Counted from the first letter of the stretch, positions 16,398 to 23,685 are shown. The stretch is DNA of 43,407 nucleotides from Sphingomonas sp. A2-49 (GCF_025548555.1 NZ_JAJLPA010000029.1:1-43407); one strand, 5' to 3'. The notes: generated by a model from the letters alone, not told the origin. Numbers and translations are program-made.

Positions 16398-16568
16398 ATG
16401 ACCGCCGACACGCATCCCGCCACCACGACCCGCCCCGGGGGTTACGTCGTCCGCGGGCCGCGCGCGACCGATACGCTCGGCCACGCGCTGCGGAATGCCT
16501 TCGGCTGCACGCACATGCCCGAGGATATCGCTGTCTTGGTGCGGCGGCTGGACCGGGTAGCGCATTGA
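16398..16568 (+). CDS. 56-residue NepR-like small protein, convergent with ecfG
   Basis: Short frame: MTADTHPATTTRPGGYVVRG, continuing to a C-terminal half with TDTLGHALRNAFGCTHMPED and IAVLVRRLDRVAH. The LG-x-ALR-x-AF core, Pro-Glu-Asp and final LVRRLD parallel the NepR in this locus (MGAALRSAYQRTIEESVPDE, then MLDLLNKLA), with three residues fewer between the helices. NepR proteins are anti-sigma factors for EcfG. The gene lies 41 bases from divergent glnE and ends 16 bases from the convergent ecfG stop. That it is a gene is supported by the motif and location; the NepR-like role is inference. Confidence 0.6.
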   Translation: MTADTHPATTTRPGGYVVRGPRATDTLGHALRNAFGCTHMPEDIAVLVRRLDRVAH

Positions 16569-16584
16569 TCGCCCGCCGCGGCGC

Positions 16585-17238
16585 CTAGTGGCCGCGGCTG
16601 AGTTCGTCGACTTCGCCCATGATCGTATCGAGCGCCGTCTTGTTGACGTCGGTTTCATGCTCGCGCCGCGACGGCAGCGAACCGTCGTTGAGGATATTCT
16701 CCAGCGCGACCCGGCCGCGCGCGACGCGGCTCTTGATCGTGCCGACGGCGACCTGACAGATTTCCGCGGCTTCCTCATAGGCGAAGCCGCCGGCACCGAC
16801 GAGGATCAAAGCCTCGCGCTGCGGCTGCGGCAGATGCAGCAGCGCGCGCTGCATGTCACCCAGTTCGACATGGCGATCCTGGCTCGCGGGCGCCGCGAGG
16901 ATGCGGTCGGCGACCAGATCGTCCCACTCGCCCTTGAAGCGCGCACGGCGCATCTGCGACAGATACAGGTTGCGCAGGATGATGAAGGTCCAGGCGCGCA
17001 TGTTGGTGCCGGCCTGGAACCGCTGGCGCGCCGCCCATGCCTTCAGCAAGGTTTCCTGCACGAGATCGTCGGCGAGGTCGCGGCTGCCGGACAGCGAGCG
17101 CCCGAAGGCGCGCAAGTGCGGAATGACCTGCGCCAGCTGCTTCTTGAATTCGGGATCGGACAGGGCAACGTGCTCGACGGGCTCCACGGGCGCGTCGTTA
17201 GGTTCGTAATCGTCGTCACGCGGAGCGGTCTGGGTCAT
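16585..17238 (-). CDS. ecfG: General stress response ECF sigma factor EcfG
   Basis: 217 residues. Region sigma-2 is about 31-98 (LVQETLLKAWAARQRFQ, NMRAWTFIILRNLYLSQMRR). Region sigma-4 is about 130-182 (LPQPQREALILVGAGGFAYE, TIKSRVARGR). The combination with adjacent phyR and nepR identifies the ECF15 group (EcfG). It directs RNA polymerase to GGAAC...TT promoters after release from NepR. The frame is open 62 codons further upstream but that part is not sigma-like; ATG 17238 with the acidic MTQTAPRDDDYEPN start is typical. The C-terminal extension after region 4 (SRREHETDVNKTALDTIMGE) is normal for the group. Confidence 0.95.
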   Translation of the reverse strand: MTQTAPRDDDYEPNDAPVEPVEHVALSDPEFKKQLAQVIPHLRAFGRSLSGSRDLADDLVQETLLKAWAARQRFQAGTNMRAWTFIILRNLYLSQMRRARFKGEWDDLVADRILAAPASQDRHVELGDMQRALLHLPQPQREALILVGAGGFAYEEAAEICQVAVGTIKSRVARGRVALENILNDGSLPSRREHETDVNKTALDTIMGEVDELSRGH

Positions 17239-17332
17239 GCAAATCCGTTCGAAGCCGGGGACATCGATGCCGCCTGATGCGGCAAGATAGGAGTCCACGC
17301 CGGCAATTGCCAGTGATACGGCTGATGCGGGC

Positions 17333-17470
17333 CTATCGCAGGAGCAGGAAGGCGAAGATCGCGATGATGAGCACCATGGAAATGCCGAGCACGTAGCGCA
17401 TGACGCCCGGCGTTGCGCCCGCACGGGCCTCGGTGGTGGTCACATGGACCGTTTCATTCGGATCAGCCAT
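17333..17470 (-). CDS. 45-residue single-helix membrane protein in the stress locus
   Basis: Short frame starting MADPNETVHVTTTEARAGAT. The last 22 residues (MRYVLGISMVLIIAIFAFLL, then LR) form one transmembrane helix with a basic C-terminal end. It lies between ecfG (95 bases downstream) and phyR (59 bases upstream), all on the minus strand, so the three may be one transcription unit. No family is known to me. Position suggests a role linked to the stress response or simply co-regulation; neither is shown. Confidence 0.65.
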   Translation of the reverse strand: MADPNETVHVTTTEARAGATPGVMRYVLGISMVLIIAIFAFLLLR

Positions 17471-17528
17471 GATCGTGAAACCCCCGAAGTCCGTTTTGGG
17501 TCCGTAACTTTTCCCGCGGCGTGGCGGG

Positions 17529-18338
17529 TCAGGCCACCGCGGCCGGGATCGTCGCCTGGTCGAAGAACAGCGCCTGGCTGATCGCCGCCTTCACCGTCGA
17601 CCGCTGGAACGGCTTGGTGATGAGGAACGTCGGCTCCGGCCGCTCGCCGGTGAGCAGGCGCTCGGGGAAGGCGGTGATGAAGATGACGGGAACCTCGAAT
17701 TCGGCGAGGATGTCCTTCACCGCGTCGATCCCCGAACTGTCGTCGGCGAGCTGGATGTCGGCCAGCACCAGACCCGGACGGTCCTCCATCGCCAGCGCCA
17801 CCGCCTCGTCGCGCGTCACCGCGACGCCGGTGACCTCATGGCCGAGGTCGCGAACGATCGTCTCGATATCCATCGCGATGATCGGTTCGTCCTCGATGAT
17901 GAGGACGCGCGCGCGGGTCTGCTTCTCGATCTCCGCGAGCGCCTCGGCGACCAGGCTGTCGACCTCGCTCGTGTCGACCTCGATCAGATAGGCCGCATCC
18001 TCGGGCGTGAAGCCTTCCATCGCGGTCAGCAGCAGCGCCTGCCGCGACAGCGGCGTCATGCGGGCGAGCCGCGCGCGGGCGACCGCCTCCGTCCCCTCGG
18101 CATCGCTCTGCGACGTCTGCTCTTCGCCGTCGGCGTTGGCCGACGCCCAGATGCCCTGGAACATGCGATAGAGGCCCAGCCGCGGATCGACGTCGCGCGG
18201 AAACTGGTCGGGCGCGGCGACGATGGCTTCCAGCGTGGCGCGCACATATTTGTCGCCTTGATTCTGGCTGCCGGTCAGGGCCCGGCCGTAGCGCCGCAGG
18301 AAGGGAAGATGCGGTGCGAGTTGCTGTCCAAGCGACAT
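17529..18338 (-). CDS. phyR: PhyR, anti-anti-sigma response regulator
   Basis: 269 residues. The N-terminal half (about 1-130) mimics an ECF sigma factor (LPFLRRYGRALTGSQNQGDK, MTPLSRQALLLTAMEGFTPE). The C-terminal half (about 137-265) is a receiver domain with acidic pocket IIEDEP, phosphoacceptor Asp in GLVLADIQLADDSSG, and KPF near the end. On phosphorylation PhyR binds NepR and frees EcfG. Transcribed divergently from nepR across a 245-base gap. No GGAAC-type promoter is visible on the phyR side. Confidence 0.97.
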   Translation of the reverse strand: MSLGQQLAPHLPFLRRYGRALTGSQNQGDKYVRATLEAIVAAPDQFPRDVDPRLGLYRMFQGIWASANADGEEQTSQSDAEGTEAVARARLARMTPLSRQALLLTAMEGFTPEDAAYLIEVDTSEVDSLVAEALAEIEKQTRARVLIIEDEPIIAMDIETIVRDLGHEVTGVAVTRDEAVALAMEDRPGLVLADIQLADDSSGIDAVKDILAEFEVPVIFITAFPERLLTGERPEPTFLITKPFQRSTVKAAISQALFFDQATIPAAVA

Positions 18339-18465
18339 GGGTCGTGTTCACTCCCTGAAGATACTGAGCGGACGCCTGATCTGTGCGTGCGTCCGCGGCT
18401 TTGCAACGGTGTTTGTCGAAGAACCCACCCGCCCCCTCGGACCTGCGGAATTTTCGCGCGGCAAG

Positions 18466-18490
18466 GGAACCAACGAAGGCCGCTTTGGTT
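18466..18490 (+). promoter_or_regulatory. EcfG-type promoter of nepR-phyP
   Basis: GGAAC (18466-18470), 16 bases, then GGTT (18487-18490). EcfG promoters follow GGAAC-N16/17-cGTT; only the first -10 base differs. It would give a leader of about 85 bases before nepR and place the anti-sigma factor under its own sigma factor, the expected negative feedback. Confidence 0.65.
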
Positions 18491-18583
18491 TCATCGGCGA
18501 TTGAATGGGCAAACCGCTTCGCTGAAAGCGGCCCCTTTGGTATTGCGTCGACTGCCCGGACCATGCGGGCCACCCAGGGGGAC

Positions 18584-18754
18584 ATGTTGGAACTGCCCAG
18601 CGACAAGGATAGGAAAACGTCTTCCAAGAAGTCTCCTGCCAAGGTTCAGAGCAAGGATCGCGACATGGGCGCGGCCCTGCGCTCCGCCTATCAGCGGACG
18701 ATCGAGGAAAGCGTTCCTGACGAAATGCTCGACCTGCTGAACAAGCTCGCCTAG
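18584..18754 (+). CDS. nepR: Anti-sigma factor NepR
   Basis: 56 residues from MLELPSDKDRKTSSKKSPAK. The conserved two-helix core is DRDMGAALRSAYQRTIEESV followed by PDEMLDLLNKLA. NepR binds EcfG under non-stress conditions and is captured by phosphorylated PhyR. ATG 18584 has the run AGGGGG close upstream; ATG 18563 would add seven residues. Unusually, nepR is not next to ecfG but forms a pair with phyP, whose start is eight bases after the nepR stop. Confidence 0.93.
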   Translation: MLELPSDKDRKTSSKKSPAKVQSKDRDMGAALRSAYQRTIEESVPDEMLDLLNKLA

Positions 18755-18762
18755 CAGGGGGC

Positions 18763-20355
18763 ATGGCCTCCACCTTCGACGCCGCCTCTTCCACCCGCCG
18801 CGCCGCCATGGCGCCCGTATCGGCCCTGTCCCGCCTGCCGACCGGCGCCAAGCTGTTCATCACGCTCAGTGTCGCGTTGTTGTTGCTCGCGCTCATCGCG
18901 ATCGGTGCGACGTTGCAGACCGGCCGGACCTCCGATGCCGAGGCGCGGGCGCGGCTGCGGATCGCAGCCAACGAAAGCGCGCGCAGCATCGCGATCGAGC
19001 TCGTCGGCGACATGAACGCGCTGCGCGTCGCGGTCGGCGCCTTGCGCGCCGATGCCGCGGACGCCCCGAGCTGCGCGCGCGCACAAGGCGTCTTCGCGCA
19101 GCAGGCGACCACCGGCACCCGCTTTTCGATCGTCGACCGCAGCGGCCGGTTACTCTGCGGTGAGCCCCTCGACAGCGACATCGCGGTCGATACGACCACA
19201 CCGGTCGGCGCGGCGATCATCCCGGGGCGCGGCCTGATCCTGTCGGTGGTGGGCCCCGCTCGCGGGCCGAGCGCCCGTGCCTTCTTCCCGCAACGCTTCC
19301 TCGCCCATCTCACCGCCCCCGCCAGTCGCGCGATGCCGCTCGCCAGCGCGCTGGTGCACGACGACGACATGCTCGAACTGGCGACGATCCCCGATCTCGG
19401 ACCGCTCGACCGGATCGAGACGGTGCAGAACGATCTGGCGCTCGGCGGCCTGACCCTGCGCACCAGCATCCGCAGCGCGCCGATCACCTCGTCCTTCCTC
19501 GTCGCCCTGATGTTGCCGCTGCTGATGTGGGCGGCCGCGGCGGGGCTGTCGTGGTTCATCGTCGACCGGCTGCTGATCCGGCCGCTGCGGCTGCTGCGGG
19601 CCAGCGTCGCCTCCTACACGCCGGGCGAGGTGATCGATCCGGGCCGGCTGGGGCCGCTCCCCGCGCAGGAAATCCGCGAACTCGGCGACACCTTCCGCGC
19701 GATCAGCCGCACGGTGGCGCTGCACGAGGCGGGGCTGGCGGAGGCGGTGGTACGCCAGACCAAGCTGACCCGCGAGGTGCATCACCGCGTCAAGAACAAC
19801 CTCCAGGTCATCTCCAGCCTCATCAACTTCCACGCGCGCGGCGCCCCTAGCCCCGACGCGACCGCCGCCTATGCGTCGATCCAGCGCCGCGTGGATGCGC
19901 TGGCCGTCGTGCATCGCAACCATTTTGCCGAAATGGAGGACAACCGCGGGCTCAACCTGCGCTCGGTGATCGGCGAGCTCGCCTCCAACATCCGCGCGAC
20001 CGCGCCCGAGGGTGCGAGTAGCCTGTCGATCGCGCTCGATATCGATCCCTATATGGTCAACCAGGACGTGGCGGTTGCCGTCGCCTTCCTCGTCACCGAA
20101 ACGATCGAGCTCGCGATGAACTGCGATCCGGCGGCACAGATCCGCGTCGCGGTGAAGGCGGGCGACGACGACAAGAAGGCGCGGCTGCGCGTCGTGTCGC
20201 GCGCCTTCGTTGCGAGCGAGACGCTGGAGACGCTGTTGTCGACCCGCTACGGGCGCGTGATCGAGGGCCTGTCGCGCCAGTTGCGGGCGCCGCTGCACCA
20301 CGATCCGATGACCGGCGCCTATGAGATCGCCATCGCGATCCTCGGCCGCGACTGA
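18763..20355 (+). CDS. phyP: PhyP-type sensor histidine kinase/phosphatase acting on PhyR
   Basis: 530 residues. Transmembrane helices at about 27-50 and 243-268 enclose a periplasmic sensor domain of about 190 residues; a HAMP-like linker and a HisKA_2 dimerisation domain (TREVHHRVKNNLQVISSLIN, His near 342) follow. The C-terminal ATPase-like domain is degenerate: where HisKA_2 kinases have an N-box like NELVTNALKHA this has LVTETIELAMNCDP, and I see no DxGxG motif. That agrees with PhyP of Sphingomonas, a negative regulator proposed to remove phosphate from PhyR. The start follows nepR by eight bases, so the pair is an operon. Confidence 0.88.
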   Translation: MASTFDAASSTRRAAMAPVSALSRLPTGAKLFITLSVALLLLALIAIGATLQTGRTSDAEARARLRIAANESARSIAIELVGDMNALRVAVGALRADAADAPSCARAQGVFAQQATTGTRFSIVDRSGRLLCGEPLDSDIAVDTTTPVGAAIIPGRGLILSVVGPARGPSARAFFPQRFLAHLTAPASRAMPLASALVHDDDMLELATIPDLGPLDRIETVQNDLALGGLTLRTSIRSAPITSSFLVALMLPLLMWAAAAGLSWFIVDRLLIRPLRLLRASVASYTPGEVIDPGRLGPLPAQEIRELGDTFRAISRTVALHEAGLAEAVVRQTKLTREVHHRVKNNLQVISSLINFHARGAPSPDATAAYASIQRRVDALAVVHRNHFAEMEDNRGLNLRSVIGELASNIRATAPEGASSLSIALDIDPYMVNQDVAVAVAFLVTETIELAMNCDPAAQIRVAVKAGDDDKKARLRVVSRAFVASETLETLLSTRYGRVIEGLSRQLRAPLHHDPMTGAYEIAIAILGRD

Positions 20356-20402
20356 CGCGAATCCCGCCAGCGACGATGGCGCCCAAAAAAATGGCGCGCC
20401 GC

Positions 20403-20427
20403 GGAACCGGACGAAAATCGCGGAGTT
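20403..20427 (+). promoter_or_regulatory. EcfG-type promoter in front of a candidate small RNA
   Basis: GGAAC (20403-20407), 16 bases, then AGTT (20424-20427), the same spacing as the nepR promoter. No start codon with a plausible frame follows; instead two strong hairpins with C-rich loops begin about ten bases after the -10 box. Confidence 0.5.
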
Positions 20428-20433
20428 ATGCAA

Positions 20434-20536
20434 TACGGATCGCGACCTTATGCCCCCCCGCTCTCGCGGTCCACGACATAGGCCCGGAAGCTATCACCCT
20501 CCCCCCCCCGGTGACGCTTTCGGGCCTTTAACTTTT
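20434..20536 (+). ncRNA. Candidate EcfG-dependent small RNA with two C-rich loops
   Basis: About 100 nucleotides from the start predicted by the promoter to the terminator. The 5' hairpin pairs GGATCGCGA (20437-20445) with TCGCGGTCC (20464-20472), one G-U pair, leaving an 18-base loop with seven consecutive C (20453-20459). An eight-base linker follows, then the terminator hairpin, whose loop has nine consecutive C. Exposed C-rich loops are how several alphaproteobacterial small RNAs pair with G-rich ribosome binding sites; Caulobacter GsrN, an RNA of the same stress response with a C-rich loop, is the nearest analogy. No homology to GsrN is claimed. The alternative is only a phyP terminator with a chance promoter match. 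Confidence 0.5.
20481..20536 (+). terminator. Rho-independent terminator after phyP / candidate small RNA
   Basis: GGCCCGGAAGC (20481-20491) pairs with GCTTTCGGGCC (20516-20526), one G-U pair; an inner stem TCACC/GGTGA closes a loop CTCCCCCCCCC. The tail TTTAACTTTT follows immediately. It lies 125 bases after the phyP stop. Confidence 0.8.
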
Positions 20537-20587
20537 CGGCGCCACCGATGGCCTGCCGCACCCGTGGATGCGATGAGTTGCGCAACC

Positions 20588-20612
20588 GGAACGAATGGCG
20601 CGGTCGATCATT
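20588..20612 (+). promoter_or_regulatory. Possible EcfG-type promoter of the entericidin gene
   Basis: GGAAC (20588-20592), 16 bases, then CATT (20609-20612). The -10 differs at one base from cGTT. It would give a leader of about 26 bases. Entericidin-like genes are known members of EcfG regulons. Confidence 0.45.
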
Positions 20613-20644
20613 CCGTTGGTGGCATTCATGCTTCAGGAGGTTCT

Positions 20645-20779
20645 ATGCGTAAGGTTCTCGGATTGGTCGTCGTCGCCGGTGCGCTCATGGTCAGCGCCTG
20701 CAACACGGTCGAAGGCGTGGGCAAGGACGTGAAGTCGGCAGGCAACACCGTCGCCAAGACCGCGGACGACGCCAAGTAA
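20645..20779 (+). CDS. Entericidin A/B-family lipoprotein
   Basis: 44 residues. The lipoprotein signal MRKVLGLVVVAGALMVSAC ends at a lipobox Cys19, followed by NTVEGVGKDVKSAGNTVAKT and ADDAK, the amphipathic pattern of the entericidin family (EcnA/EcnB). These are tiny membrane lipoproteins; in alphaproteobacteria they are frequently controlled by the general stress response. The Shine-Dalgarno CAGGAGG is strong. A bidirectional terminator follows. Position just after the stress locus fits EcfG control. Confidence 0.88.
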   Translation: MRKVLGLVVVAGALMVSACNTVEGVGKDVKSAGNTVAKTADDAK

Positions 20780-20807
20780 GCACGCGATACAGCCTCACCC
20801 GGCTGAC

Positions 20808-20843
20808 GAAAGGCCCCCGCTCTCCCGAGCGGGGGCCTTTTTT
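20808..20843. terminator. Bidirectional terminator between entericidin and tatC
   Basis: AGGCCCCCGCTC (20811-20822) pairs perfectly with GAGCGGGGGCCT (20827-20838) around TCCC, with a run of T on the plus side and AAA before the stem, so it can serve both convergent units. Confidence 0.9.
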
Positions 20844-20873
20844 CGTGATGCGGCAGGTCGTGGGAGCGGTGGG

Positions 20874-21659
20874 TCAGGCCTCGACGATGTCGGTCCCGGC
20901 ATCCTTCGCGCGCTTGCGCTCGGTGAACCAGATTCCGATGATCGCGATTTCGTAAAGCAGGATCAGCGGGATCGCGAGCAGCACCTGGCTCATCAGGTCG
21001 GGCGGCGTCAGCACCGCCGCGATCGCGGTGGCGCCGACGATCGCGTAGCGCCGCGCCCCGATCAGCTGCTTGCGGGTCACGATGCCCGCGCGCTCCAGCA
21101 GCATCAGCAGCACCGGCAGCAGGAACGCGATGCCGAACGCGAACAGGAACTGCATCACGATCGACAGGTAATTGCCGATCGCCGGCAGCGCCTGCTGGTG
21201 CACGCCGCCGACATCCCCCTGGAACCCCAGCAGGAAGTGGAGCGCCATCGGGATCGCCATGTAATAGGCCAGCGCCGCGCCACAGATGAACAGCAGCGGC
21301 GTCGCCAGCAGGAAGGGCAGCAGCGCCCGCTTTTCCTTGCGATAGAGGCCAGGGGCGACGAATTGCCACAGCTGGTTGGCGATCACCGGGAACGAGATCA
21401 TCATCGCCGCGAAGAAGGCGACCTTCACCTTCACCAGGAACGCTTCGAACAGCTGGGTATAGATCACCGTCTTCTGCCCAGCGTGGAGCAGCGGCTGGAC
21501 GAGGAAGGCGAAGATGTCCTCGGCGAAATAATAGCTGACGCCGAACGCGACCACGACCGCCGCGATGCAATAGAGCAGCCGCCGGCGCAGTTCGATCAGA
21601 TGATCGAGCAACGGCGCGCGGCTGGCGTCGATCTCGTTATCGATCGCGGGTTCGCTCAT
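20874..21659 (-). CDS. tatC: Sec-independent protein translocase TatC
   Basis: 261 residues with six transmembrane helices; the receptor of the twin-arginine export system. It has the family start LLDHLIELRRRLLYCI and the typical VFEAFLVKVKV-like segment FEAFLVKVKVAFFAAMM. It works with TatA and TatB to move folded proteins across the inner membrane; the Rieske subunit encoded at 35699-36280 is one likely substrate. Its ATG overlaps the tatB stop (ATGA), so translation is coupled. Last gene of the tatABC group. Confidence 0.96.
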   Translation of the reverse strand: MSEPAIDNEIDASRAPLLDHLIELRRRLLYCIAAVVVAFGVSYYFAEDIFAFLVQPLLHAGQKTVIYTQLFEAFLVKVKVAFFAAMMISFPVIANQLWQFVAPGLYRKEKRALLPFLLATPLLFICGAALAYYMAIPMALHFLLGFQGDVGGVHQQALPAIGNYLSIVMQFLFAFGIAFLLPVLLMLLERAGIVTRKQLIGARRYAIVGATAIAAVLTPPDLMSQVLLAIPLILLYEIAIIGIWFTERKRAKDAGTDIVEA

Positions 21660-22087
21660 GACGGGGTGCTGTCGGGCTGCGGGGCGGGGCGATGCTCGCT
21701 GGCCGGCGCGACGACCGGTTTCTCGACCATCACCGGTTCGCCATGCCCGTCATGCGGGTGACCGGCCGTATCCGTCGCCGGTGCGTCATGCACAGGCCCG
21801 CCGACATCGGCCACCGGTTCGCCGGCAGCGATCGATTCCGCATCCGCACTGGCGGGATGTTCCGCCATGATCCGCGCATTCTCGGCGGCCCAGCGCTTTT
21901 CCATCTCTTCCAGCTCGGCCTCGCGGACCATGTTGTCGAAGCCCTGACGGAACGACCGGCTGACGCCGCGCGCCTTGCCGACCCAATAGCCGACGACGCG
22001 CATCGCCTTGGGGAGGTCTTTCGGTCCGATCACCACCAGCGCGACGACGGCGATCAGCAGGAATTCGGACGAATCTACCCCGAACAT
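21656..22087 (-). CDS. tatB: Sec-independent protein translocase TatB
   Basis: 143 residues. One N-terminal membrane helix (SSEFLLIAVVALVVIGPKDLP) is followed by the hinge, an amphipathic helix (RVVGYWVGKARGVSRSFRQG) and a charged, Pro/Ala/His-rich disordered tail. With TatC it forms the signal peptide receptor. The GPKDLP motif with acidic Glu8 in the helix start separates TatB from TatA. It lies 30 bases after tatA and overlaps tatC by four bases. Confidence 0.94.
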   Translation of the reverse strand: MFGVDSSEFLLIAVVALVVIGPKDLPKAMRVVGYWVGKARGVSRSFRQGFDNMVREAELEEMEKRWAAENARIMAEHPASADAESIAAGEPVADVGGPVHDAPATDTAGHPHDGHGEPVMVEKPVVAPASEHRPAPQPDSTPS

Positions 22088-22117
22088 CGGGCGCCGCAGC
22101 CATGCATCGGGATGGAC

Positions 22118-22357
22118 TTAACGGTCGTCGCGGACGCGCTCGCCGTCGCGATCGAACGCGGGCTCGGCGGTCTTCTGCGCTTCGATACGCGGCGCGGGCT
22201 TCGCCGGAACCTCGTCGTCGTGCTCGGCCATGCCCTTCTTGAAGTTTTTCACACCCTTGGCGACGTCGCCCATCAGGTTGGAGAATCGTCCGCCACCGAG
22301 CAACAGGATCGCGACGACGGCGAGAACGAGCAGATGGATCGGGCTGAAGCTGCCCAT
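22118..22357 (-). CDS. tatA: Sec-independent protein translocase TatA
   Basis: 79 residues. A short N-terminal helix (SPIHLLVLAVVAILLLGGGR) is followed by FSNLMGDVAKGVKNFKKGMA, the TatA amphipathic helix with its FKKG motif, and a charged tail. TatA polymerises to form the pore. First gene of tatABC; scpB ends 27 bases upstream on the same strand, so the run from argS to tatC may be co-transcribed in part. Confidence 0.95.
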   Translation of the reverse strand: MGSFSPIHLLVLAVVAILLLGGGRFSNLMGDVAKGVKNFKKGMAEHDDEVPAKPAPRIEAQKTAEPAFDRDGERVRDDR

Positions 22358-22384
22358 GGCGTATCTCCTAGAATGCGTGCCTAT

Positions 22385-22963
22385 CTAGTCGCTATCGGTC
22401 CCGGTTTCCACCTCCAAAGCTTCGTCGGGCGCGACGTCGACGGGGTCGAGCAGACCCGCCGCGCGCAGGTCGTCGATGCCGGGCAGGTCGCGGCGGCTGG
22501 CGAGGCCGAAATGCGCCAGGAATCCGGGCGTCGTGGCGAAGGTGAGCGGGCGCCCCGGCACCTCGCGCCGCCCCGCCGGCCGGACCCAGCCCGCCTCCAT
22601 CAGCACGTCGAGCGTGCCCTTGCTGATCTGGACGCCGCGGATCGCCTCGATCTCGGCGCGGGTGACGGGTTCGTGATAGGCGATGATCGCCAGCGTCTCG
22701 ATCCCCGCGCGGCTCAGGCGCCGCACCTCGTCGCGATCGCGGCGCAACACATGCGCCAGGTCGGGCGCCGTCTCGAAATGCCAGCGATCGCCGCGCCGGA
22801 CCAGCACGATGCCGCGCCCGGCGTAATCCGCCTCCAGTCGCGCCAGCGCGGCGGCGACGTCGACGTCGCCGACGTGCGCGCGGATCGCGGCGATGCCGAT
22901 CGGTCCCGATGCGGCGAACAGGATTGCTTCGACCGCGCGCACCGCATCGTCCGGCGGGCTCAC
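22385..22963 (-). CDS. scpB: Segregation and condensation protein B
   Basis: 192 residues from a GTG start (VSPPDDAVRAVEAILFAASG). ScpB is a dimeric winged-helix protein that joins ScpA and SMC in chromosome condensation. Typical signatures are AVEAILFAASGPIG, TLAIIAYHEPVTRAEIEAIR and the VMEAGWVRPAGRREVPGRPL stretch. The GTG overlaps the scpA stop (GTGA, 22960-22963), giving translational coupling and deciding the start. Confidence 0.93.
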   Translation of the reverse strand: MSPPDDAVRAVEAILFAASGPIGIAAIRAHVGDVDVAAALARLEADYAGRGIVLVRRGDRWHFETAPDLAHVLRRDRDEVRRLSRAGIETLAIIAYHEPVTRAEIEAIRGVQISKGTLDVLMEAGWVRPAGRREVPGRPLTFATTPGFLAHFGLASRRDLPGIDDLRAAGLLDPVDVAPDEALEVETGTDSD

Positions 22964-23685
22964 GCCAGCGCCCGCAGGTAGAGCGGCGCGAAGGGCGCGT
23001 GCTGGCGCAATTCCACCCGGCCCTGCTTGGCGAGTTCGAGTGCGGCGAGGAACGACGAGGCCAGTGCCGACCGGCGCAGCCGTCCCGATCCGTCGGGCAG
23101 GAAGCTGTCCAGCGTCGCCCAGTCGATCCGGCTGCCGACGAGCTGCGACACGCGCGCCAGCGCCGCCTCCAGCGTCATCACCTCGCGGTCCGCGACGACG
23201 TGCATCACCGGGCGGGTGCGTGCGCTGATCCGGCCGTAGGCGGCGATGAGATCGTAGATTTCGGCCTGCCAGTGGGTGGCGCGAACGACGTGCAGCCCGT
23301 CCGGCGTCCCCCGCGCGAACACGTCGCGGCCCAGCCGATCGCGCGCCATCAGCCGCGCCCCCGCCTCGCGCATCGCATCCAGCCGCTCCAGCCGCAATTG
23401 CAGCCGCAGCGCGAGCTCTTCGGGATCGGGCTCCACCGCGGGATCGCGCGGCAGCAGCAGCGCCGATTTCAGATAGGCGAGCCATGCGGCCATCACGAGA
23501 TAATCCGCCGCCACCTCGAGCTTCAGCGTCTGGCGCTGCCGGATGTAGCGCAGATATTGCTCGACCAGCGCCAGGATCGACACCCGGCGCAGGTCGACCT
23601 TTTGCGAGCGCGCGAGCGTCAGCAGCAGGTCGAGCGGCCCTTCCCACCCTTCGAGGTCCAGCGTCAGCTGTTCGGGCTCGCCCAT
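22960..23685 (-). CDS. scpA: Segregation and condensation protein A
   Basis: 241 residues from MGEPEQLTLDLEGWEGPLDL. The GWEGPLDLLLTLARSQKVDL segment is the ScpA N-terminal SMC-binding domain; the C-terminal winged helix is around 170-241. It is the kleisin linking SMC heads. The frame extends 26 codons upstream into nagZ, but that part has no family similarity, so ATG 23685, 13 bases after the nagZ stop, is preferred. Confidence 0.93.
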   Translation of the reverse strand: MGEPEQLTLDLEGWEGPLDLLLTLARSQKVDLRRVSILALVEQYLRYIRQRQTLKLEVAADYLVMAAWLAYLKSALLLPRDPAVEPDPEELALRLQLRLERLDAMREAGARLMARDRLGRDVFARGTPDGLHVVRATHWQAEIYDLIAAYGRISARTRPVMHVVADREVMTLEAALARVSQLVGSRIDWATLDSFLPDGSGRLRRSALASSFLAALELAKQGRVELRQHAPFAPLYLRALA

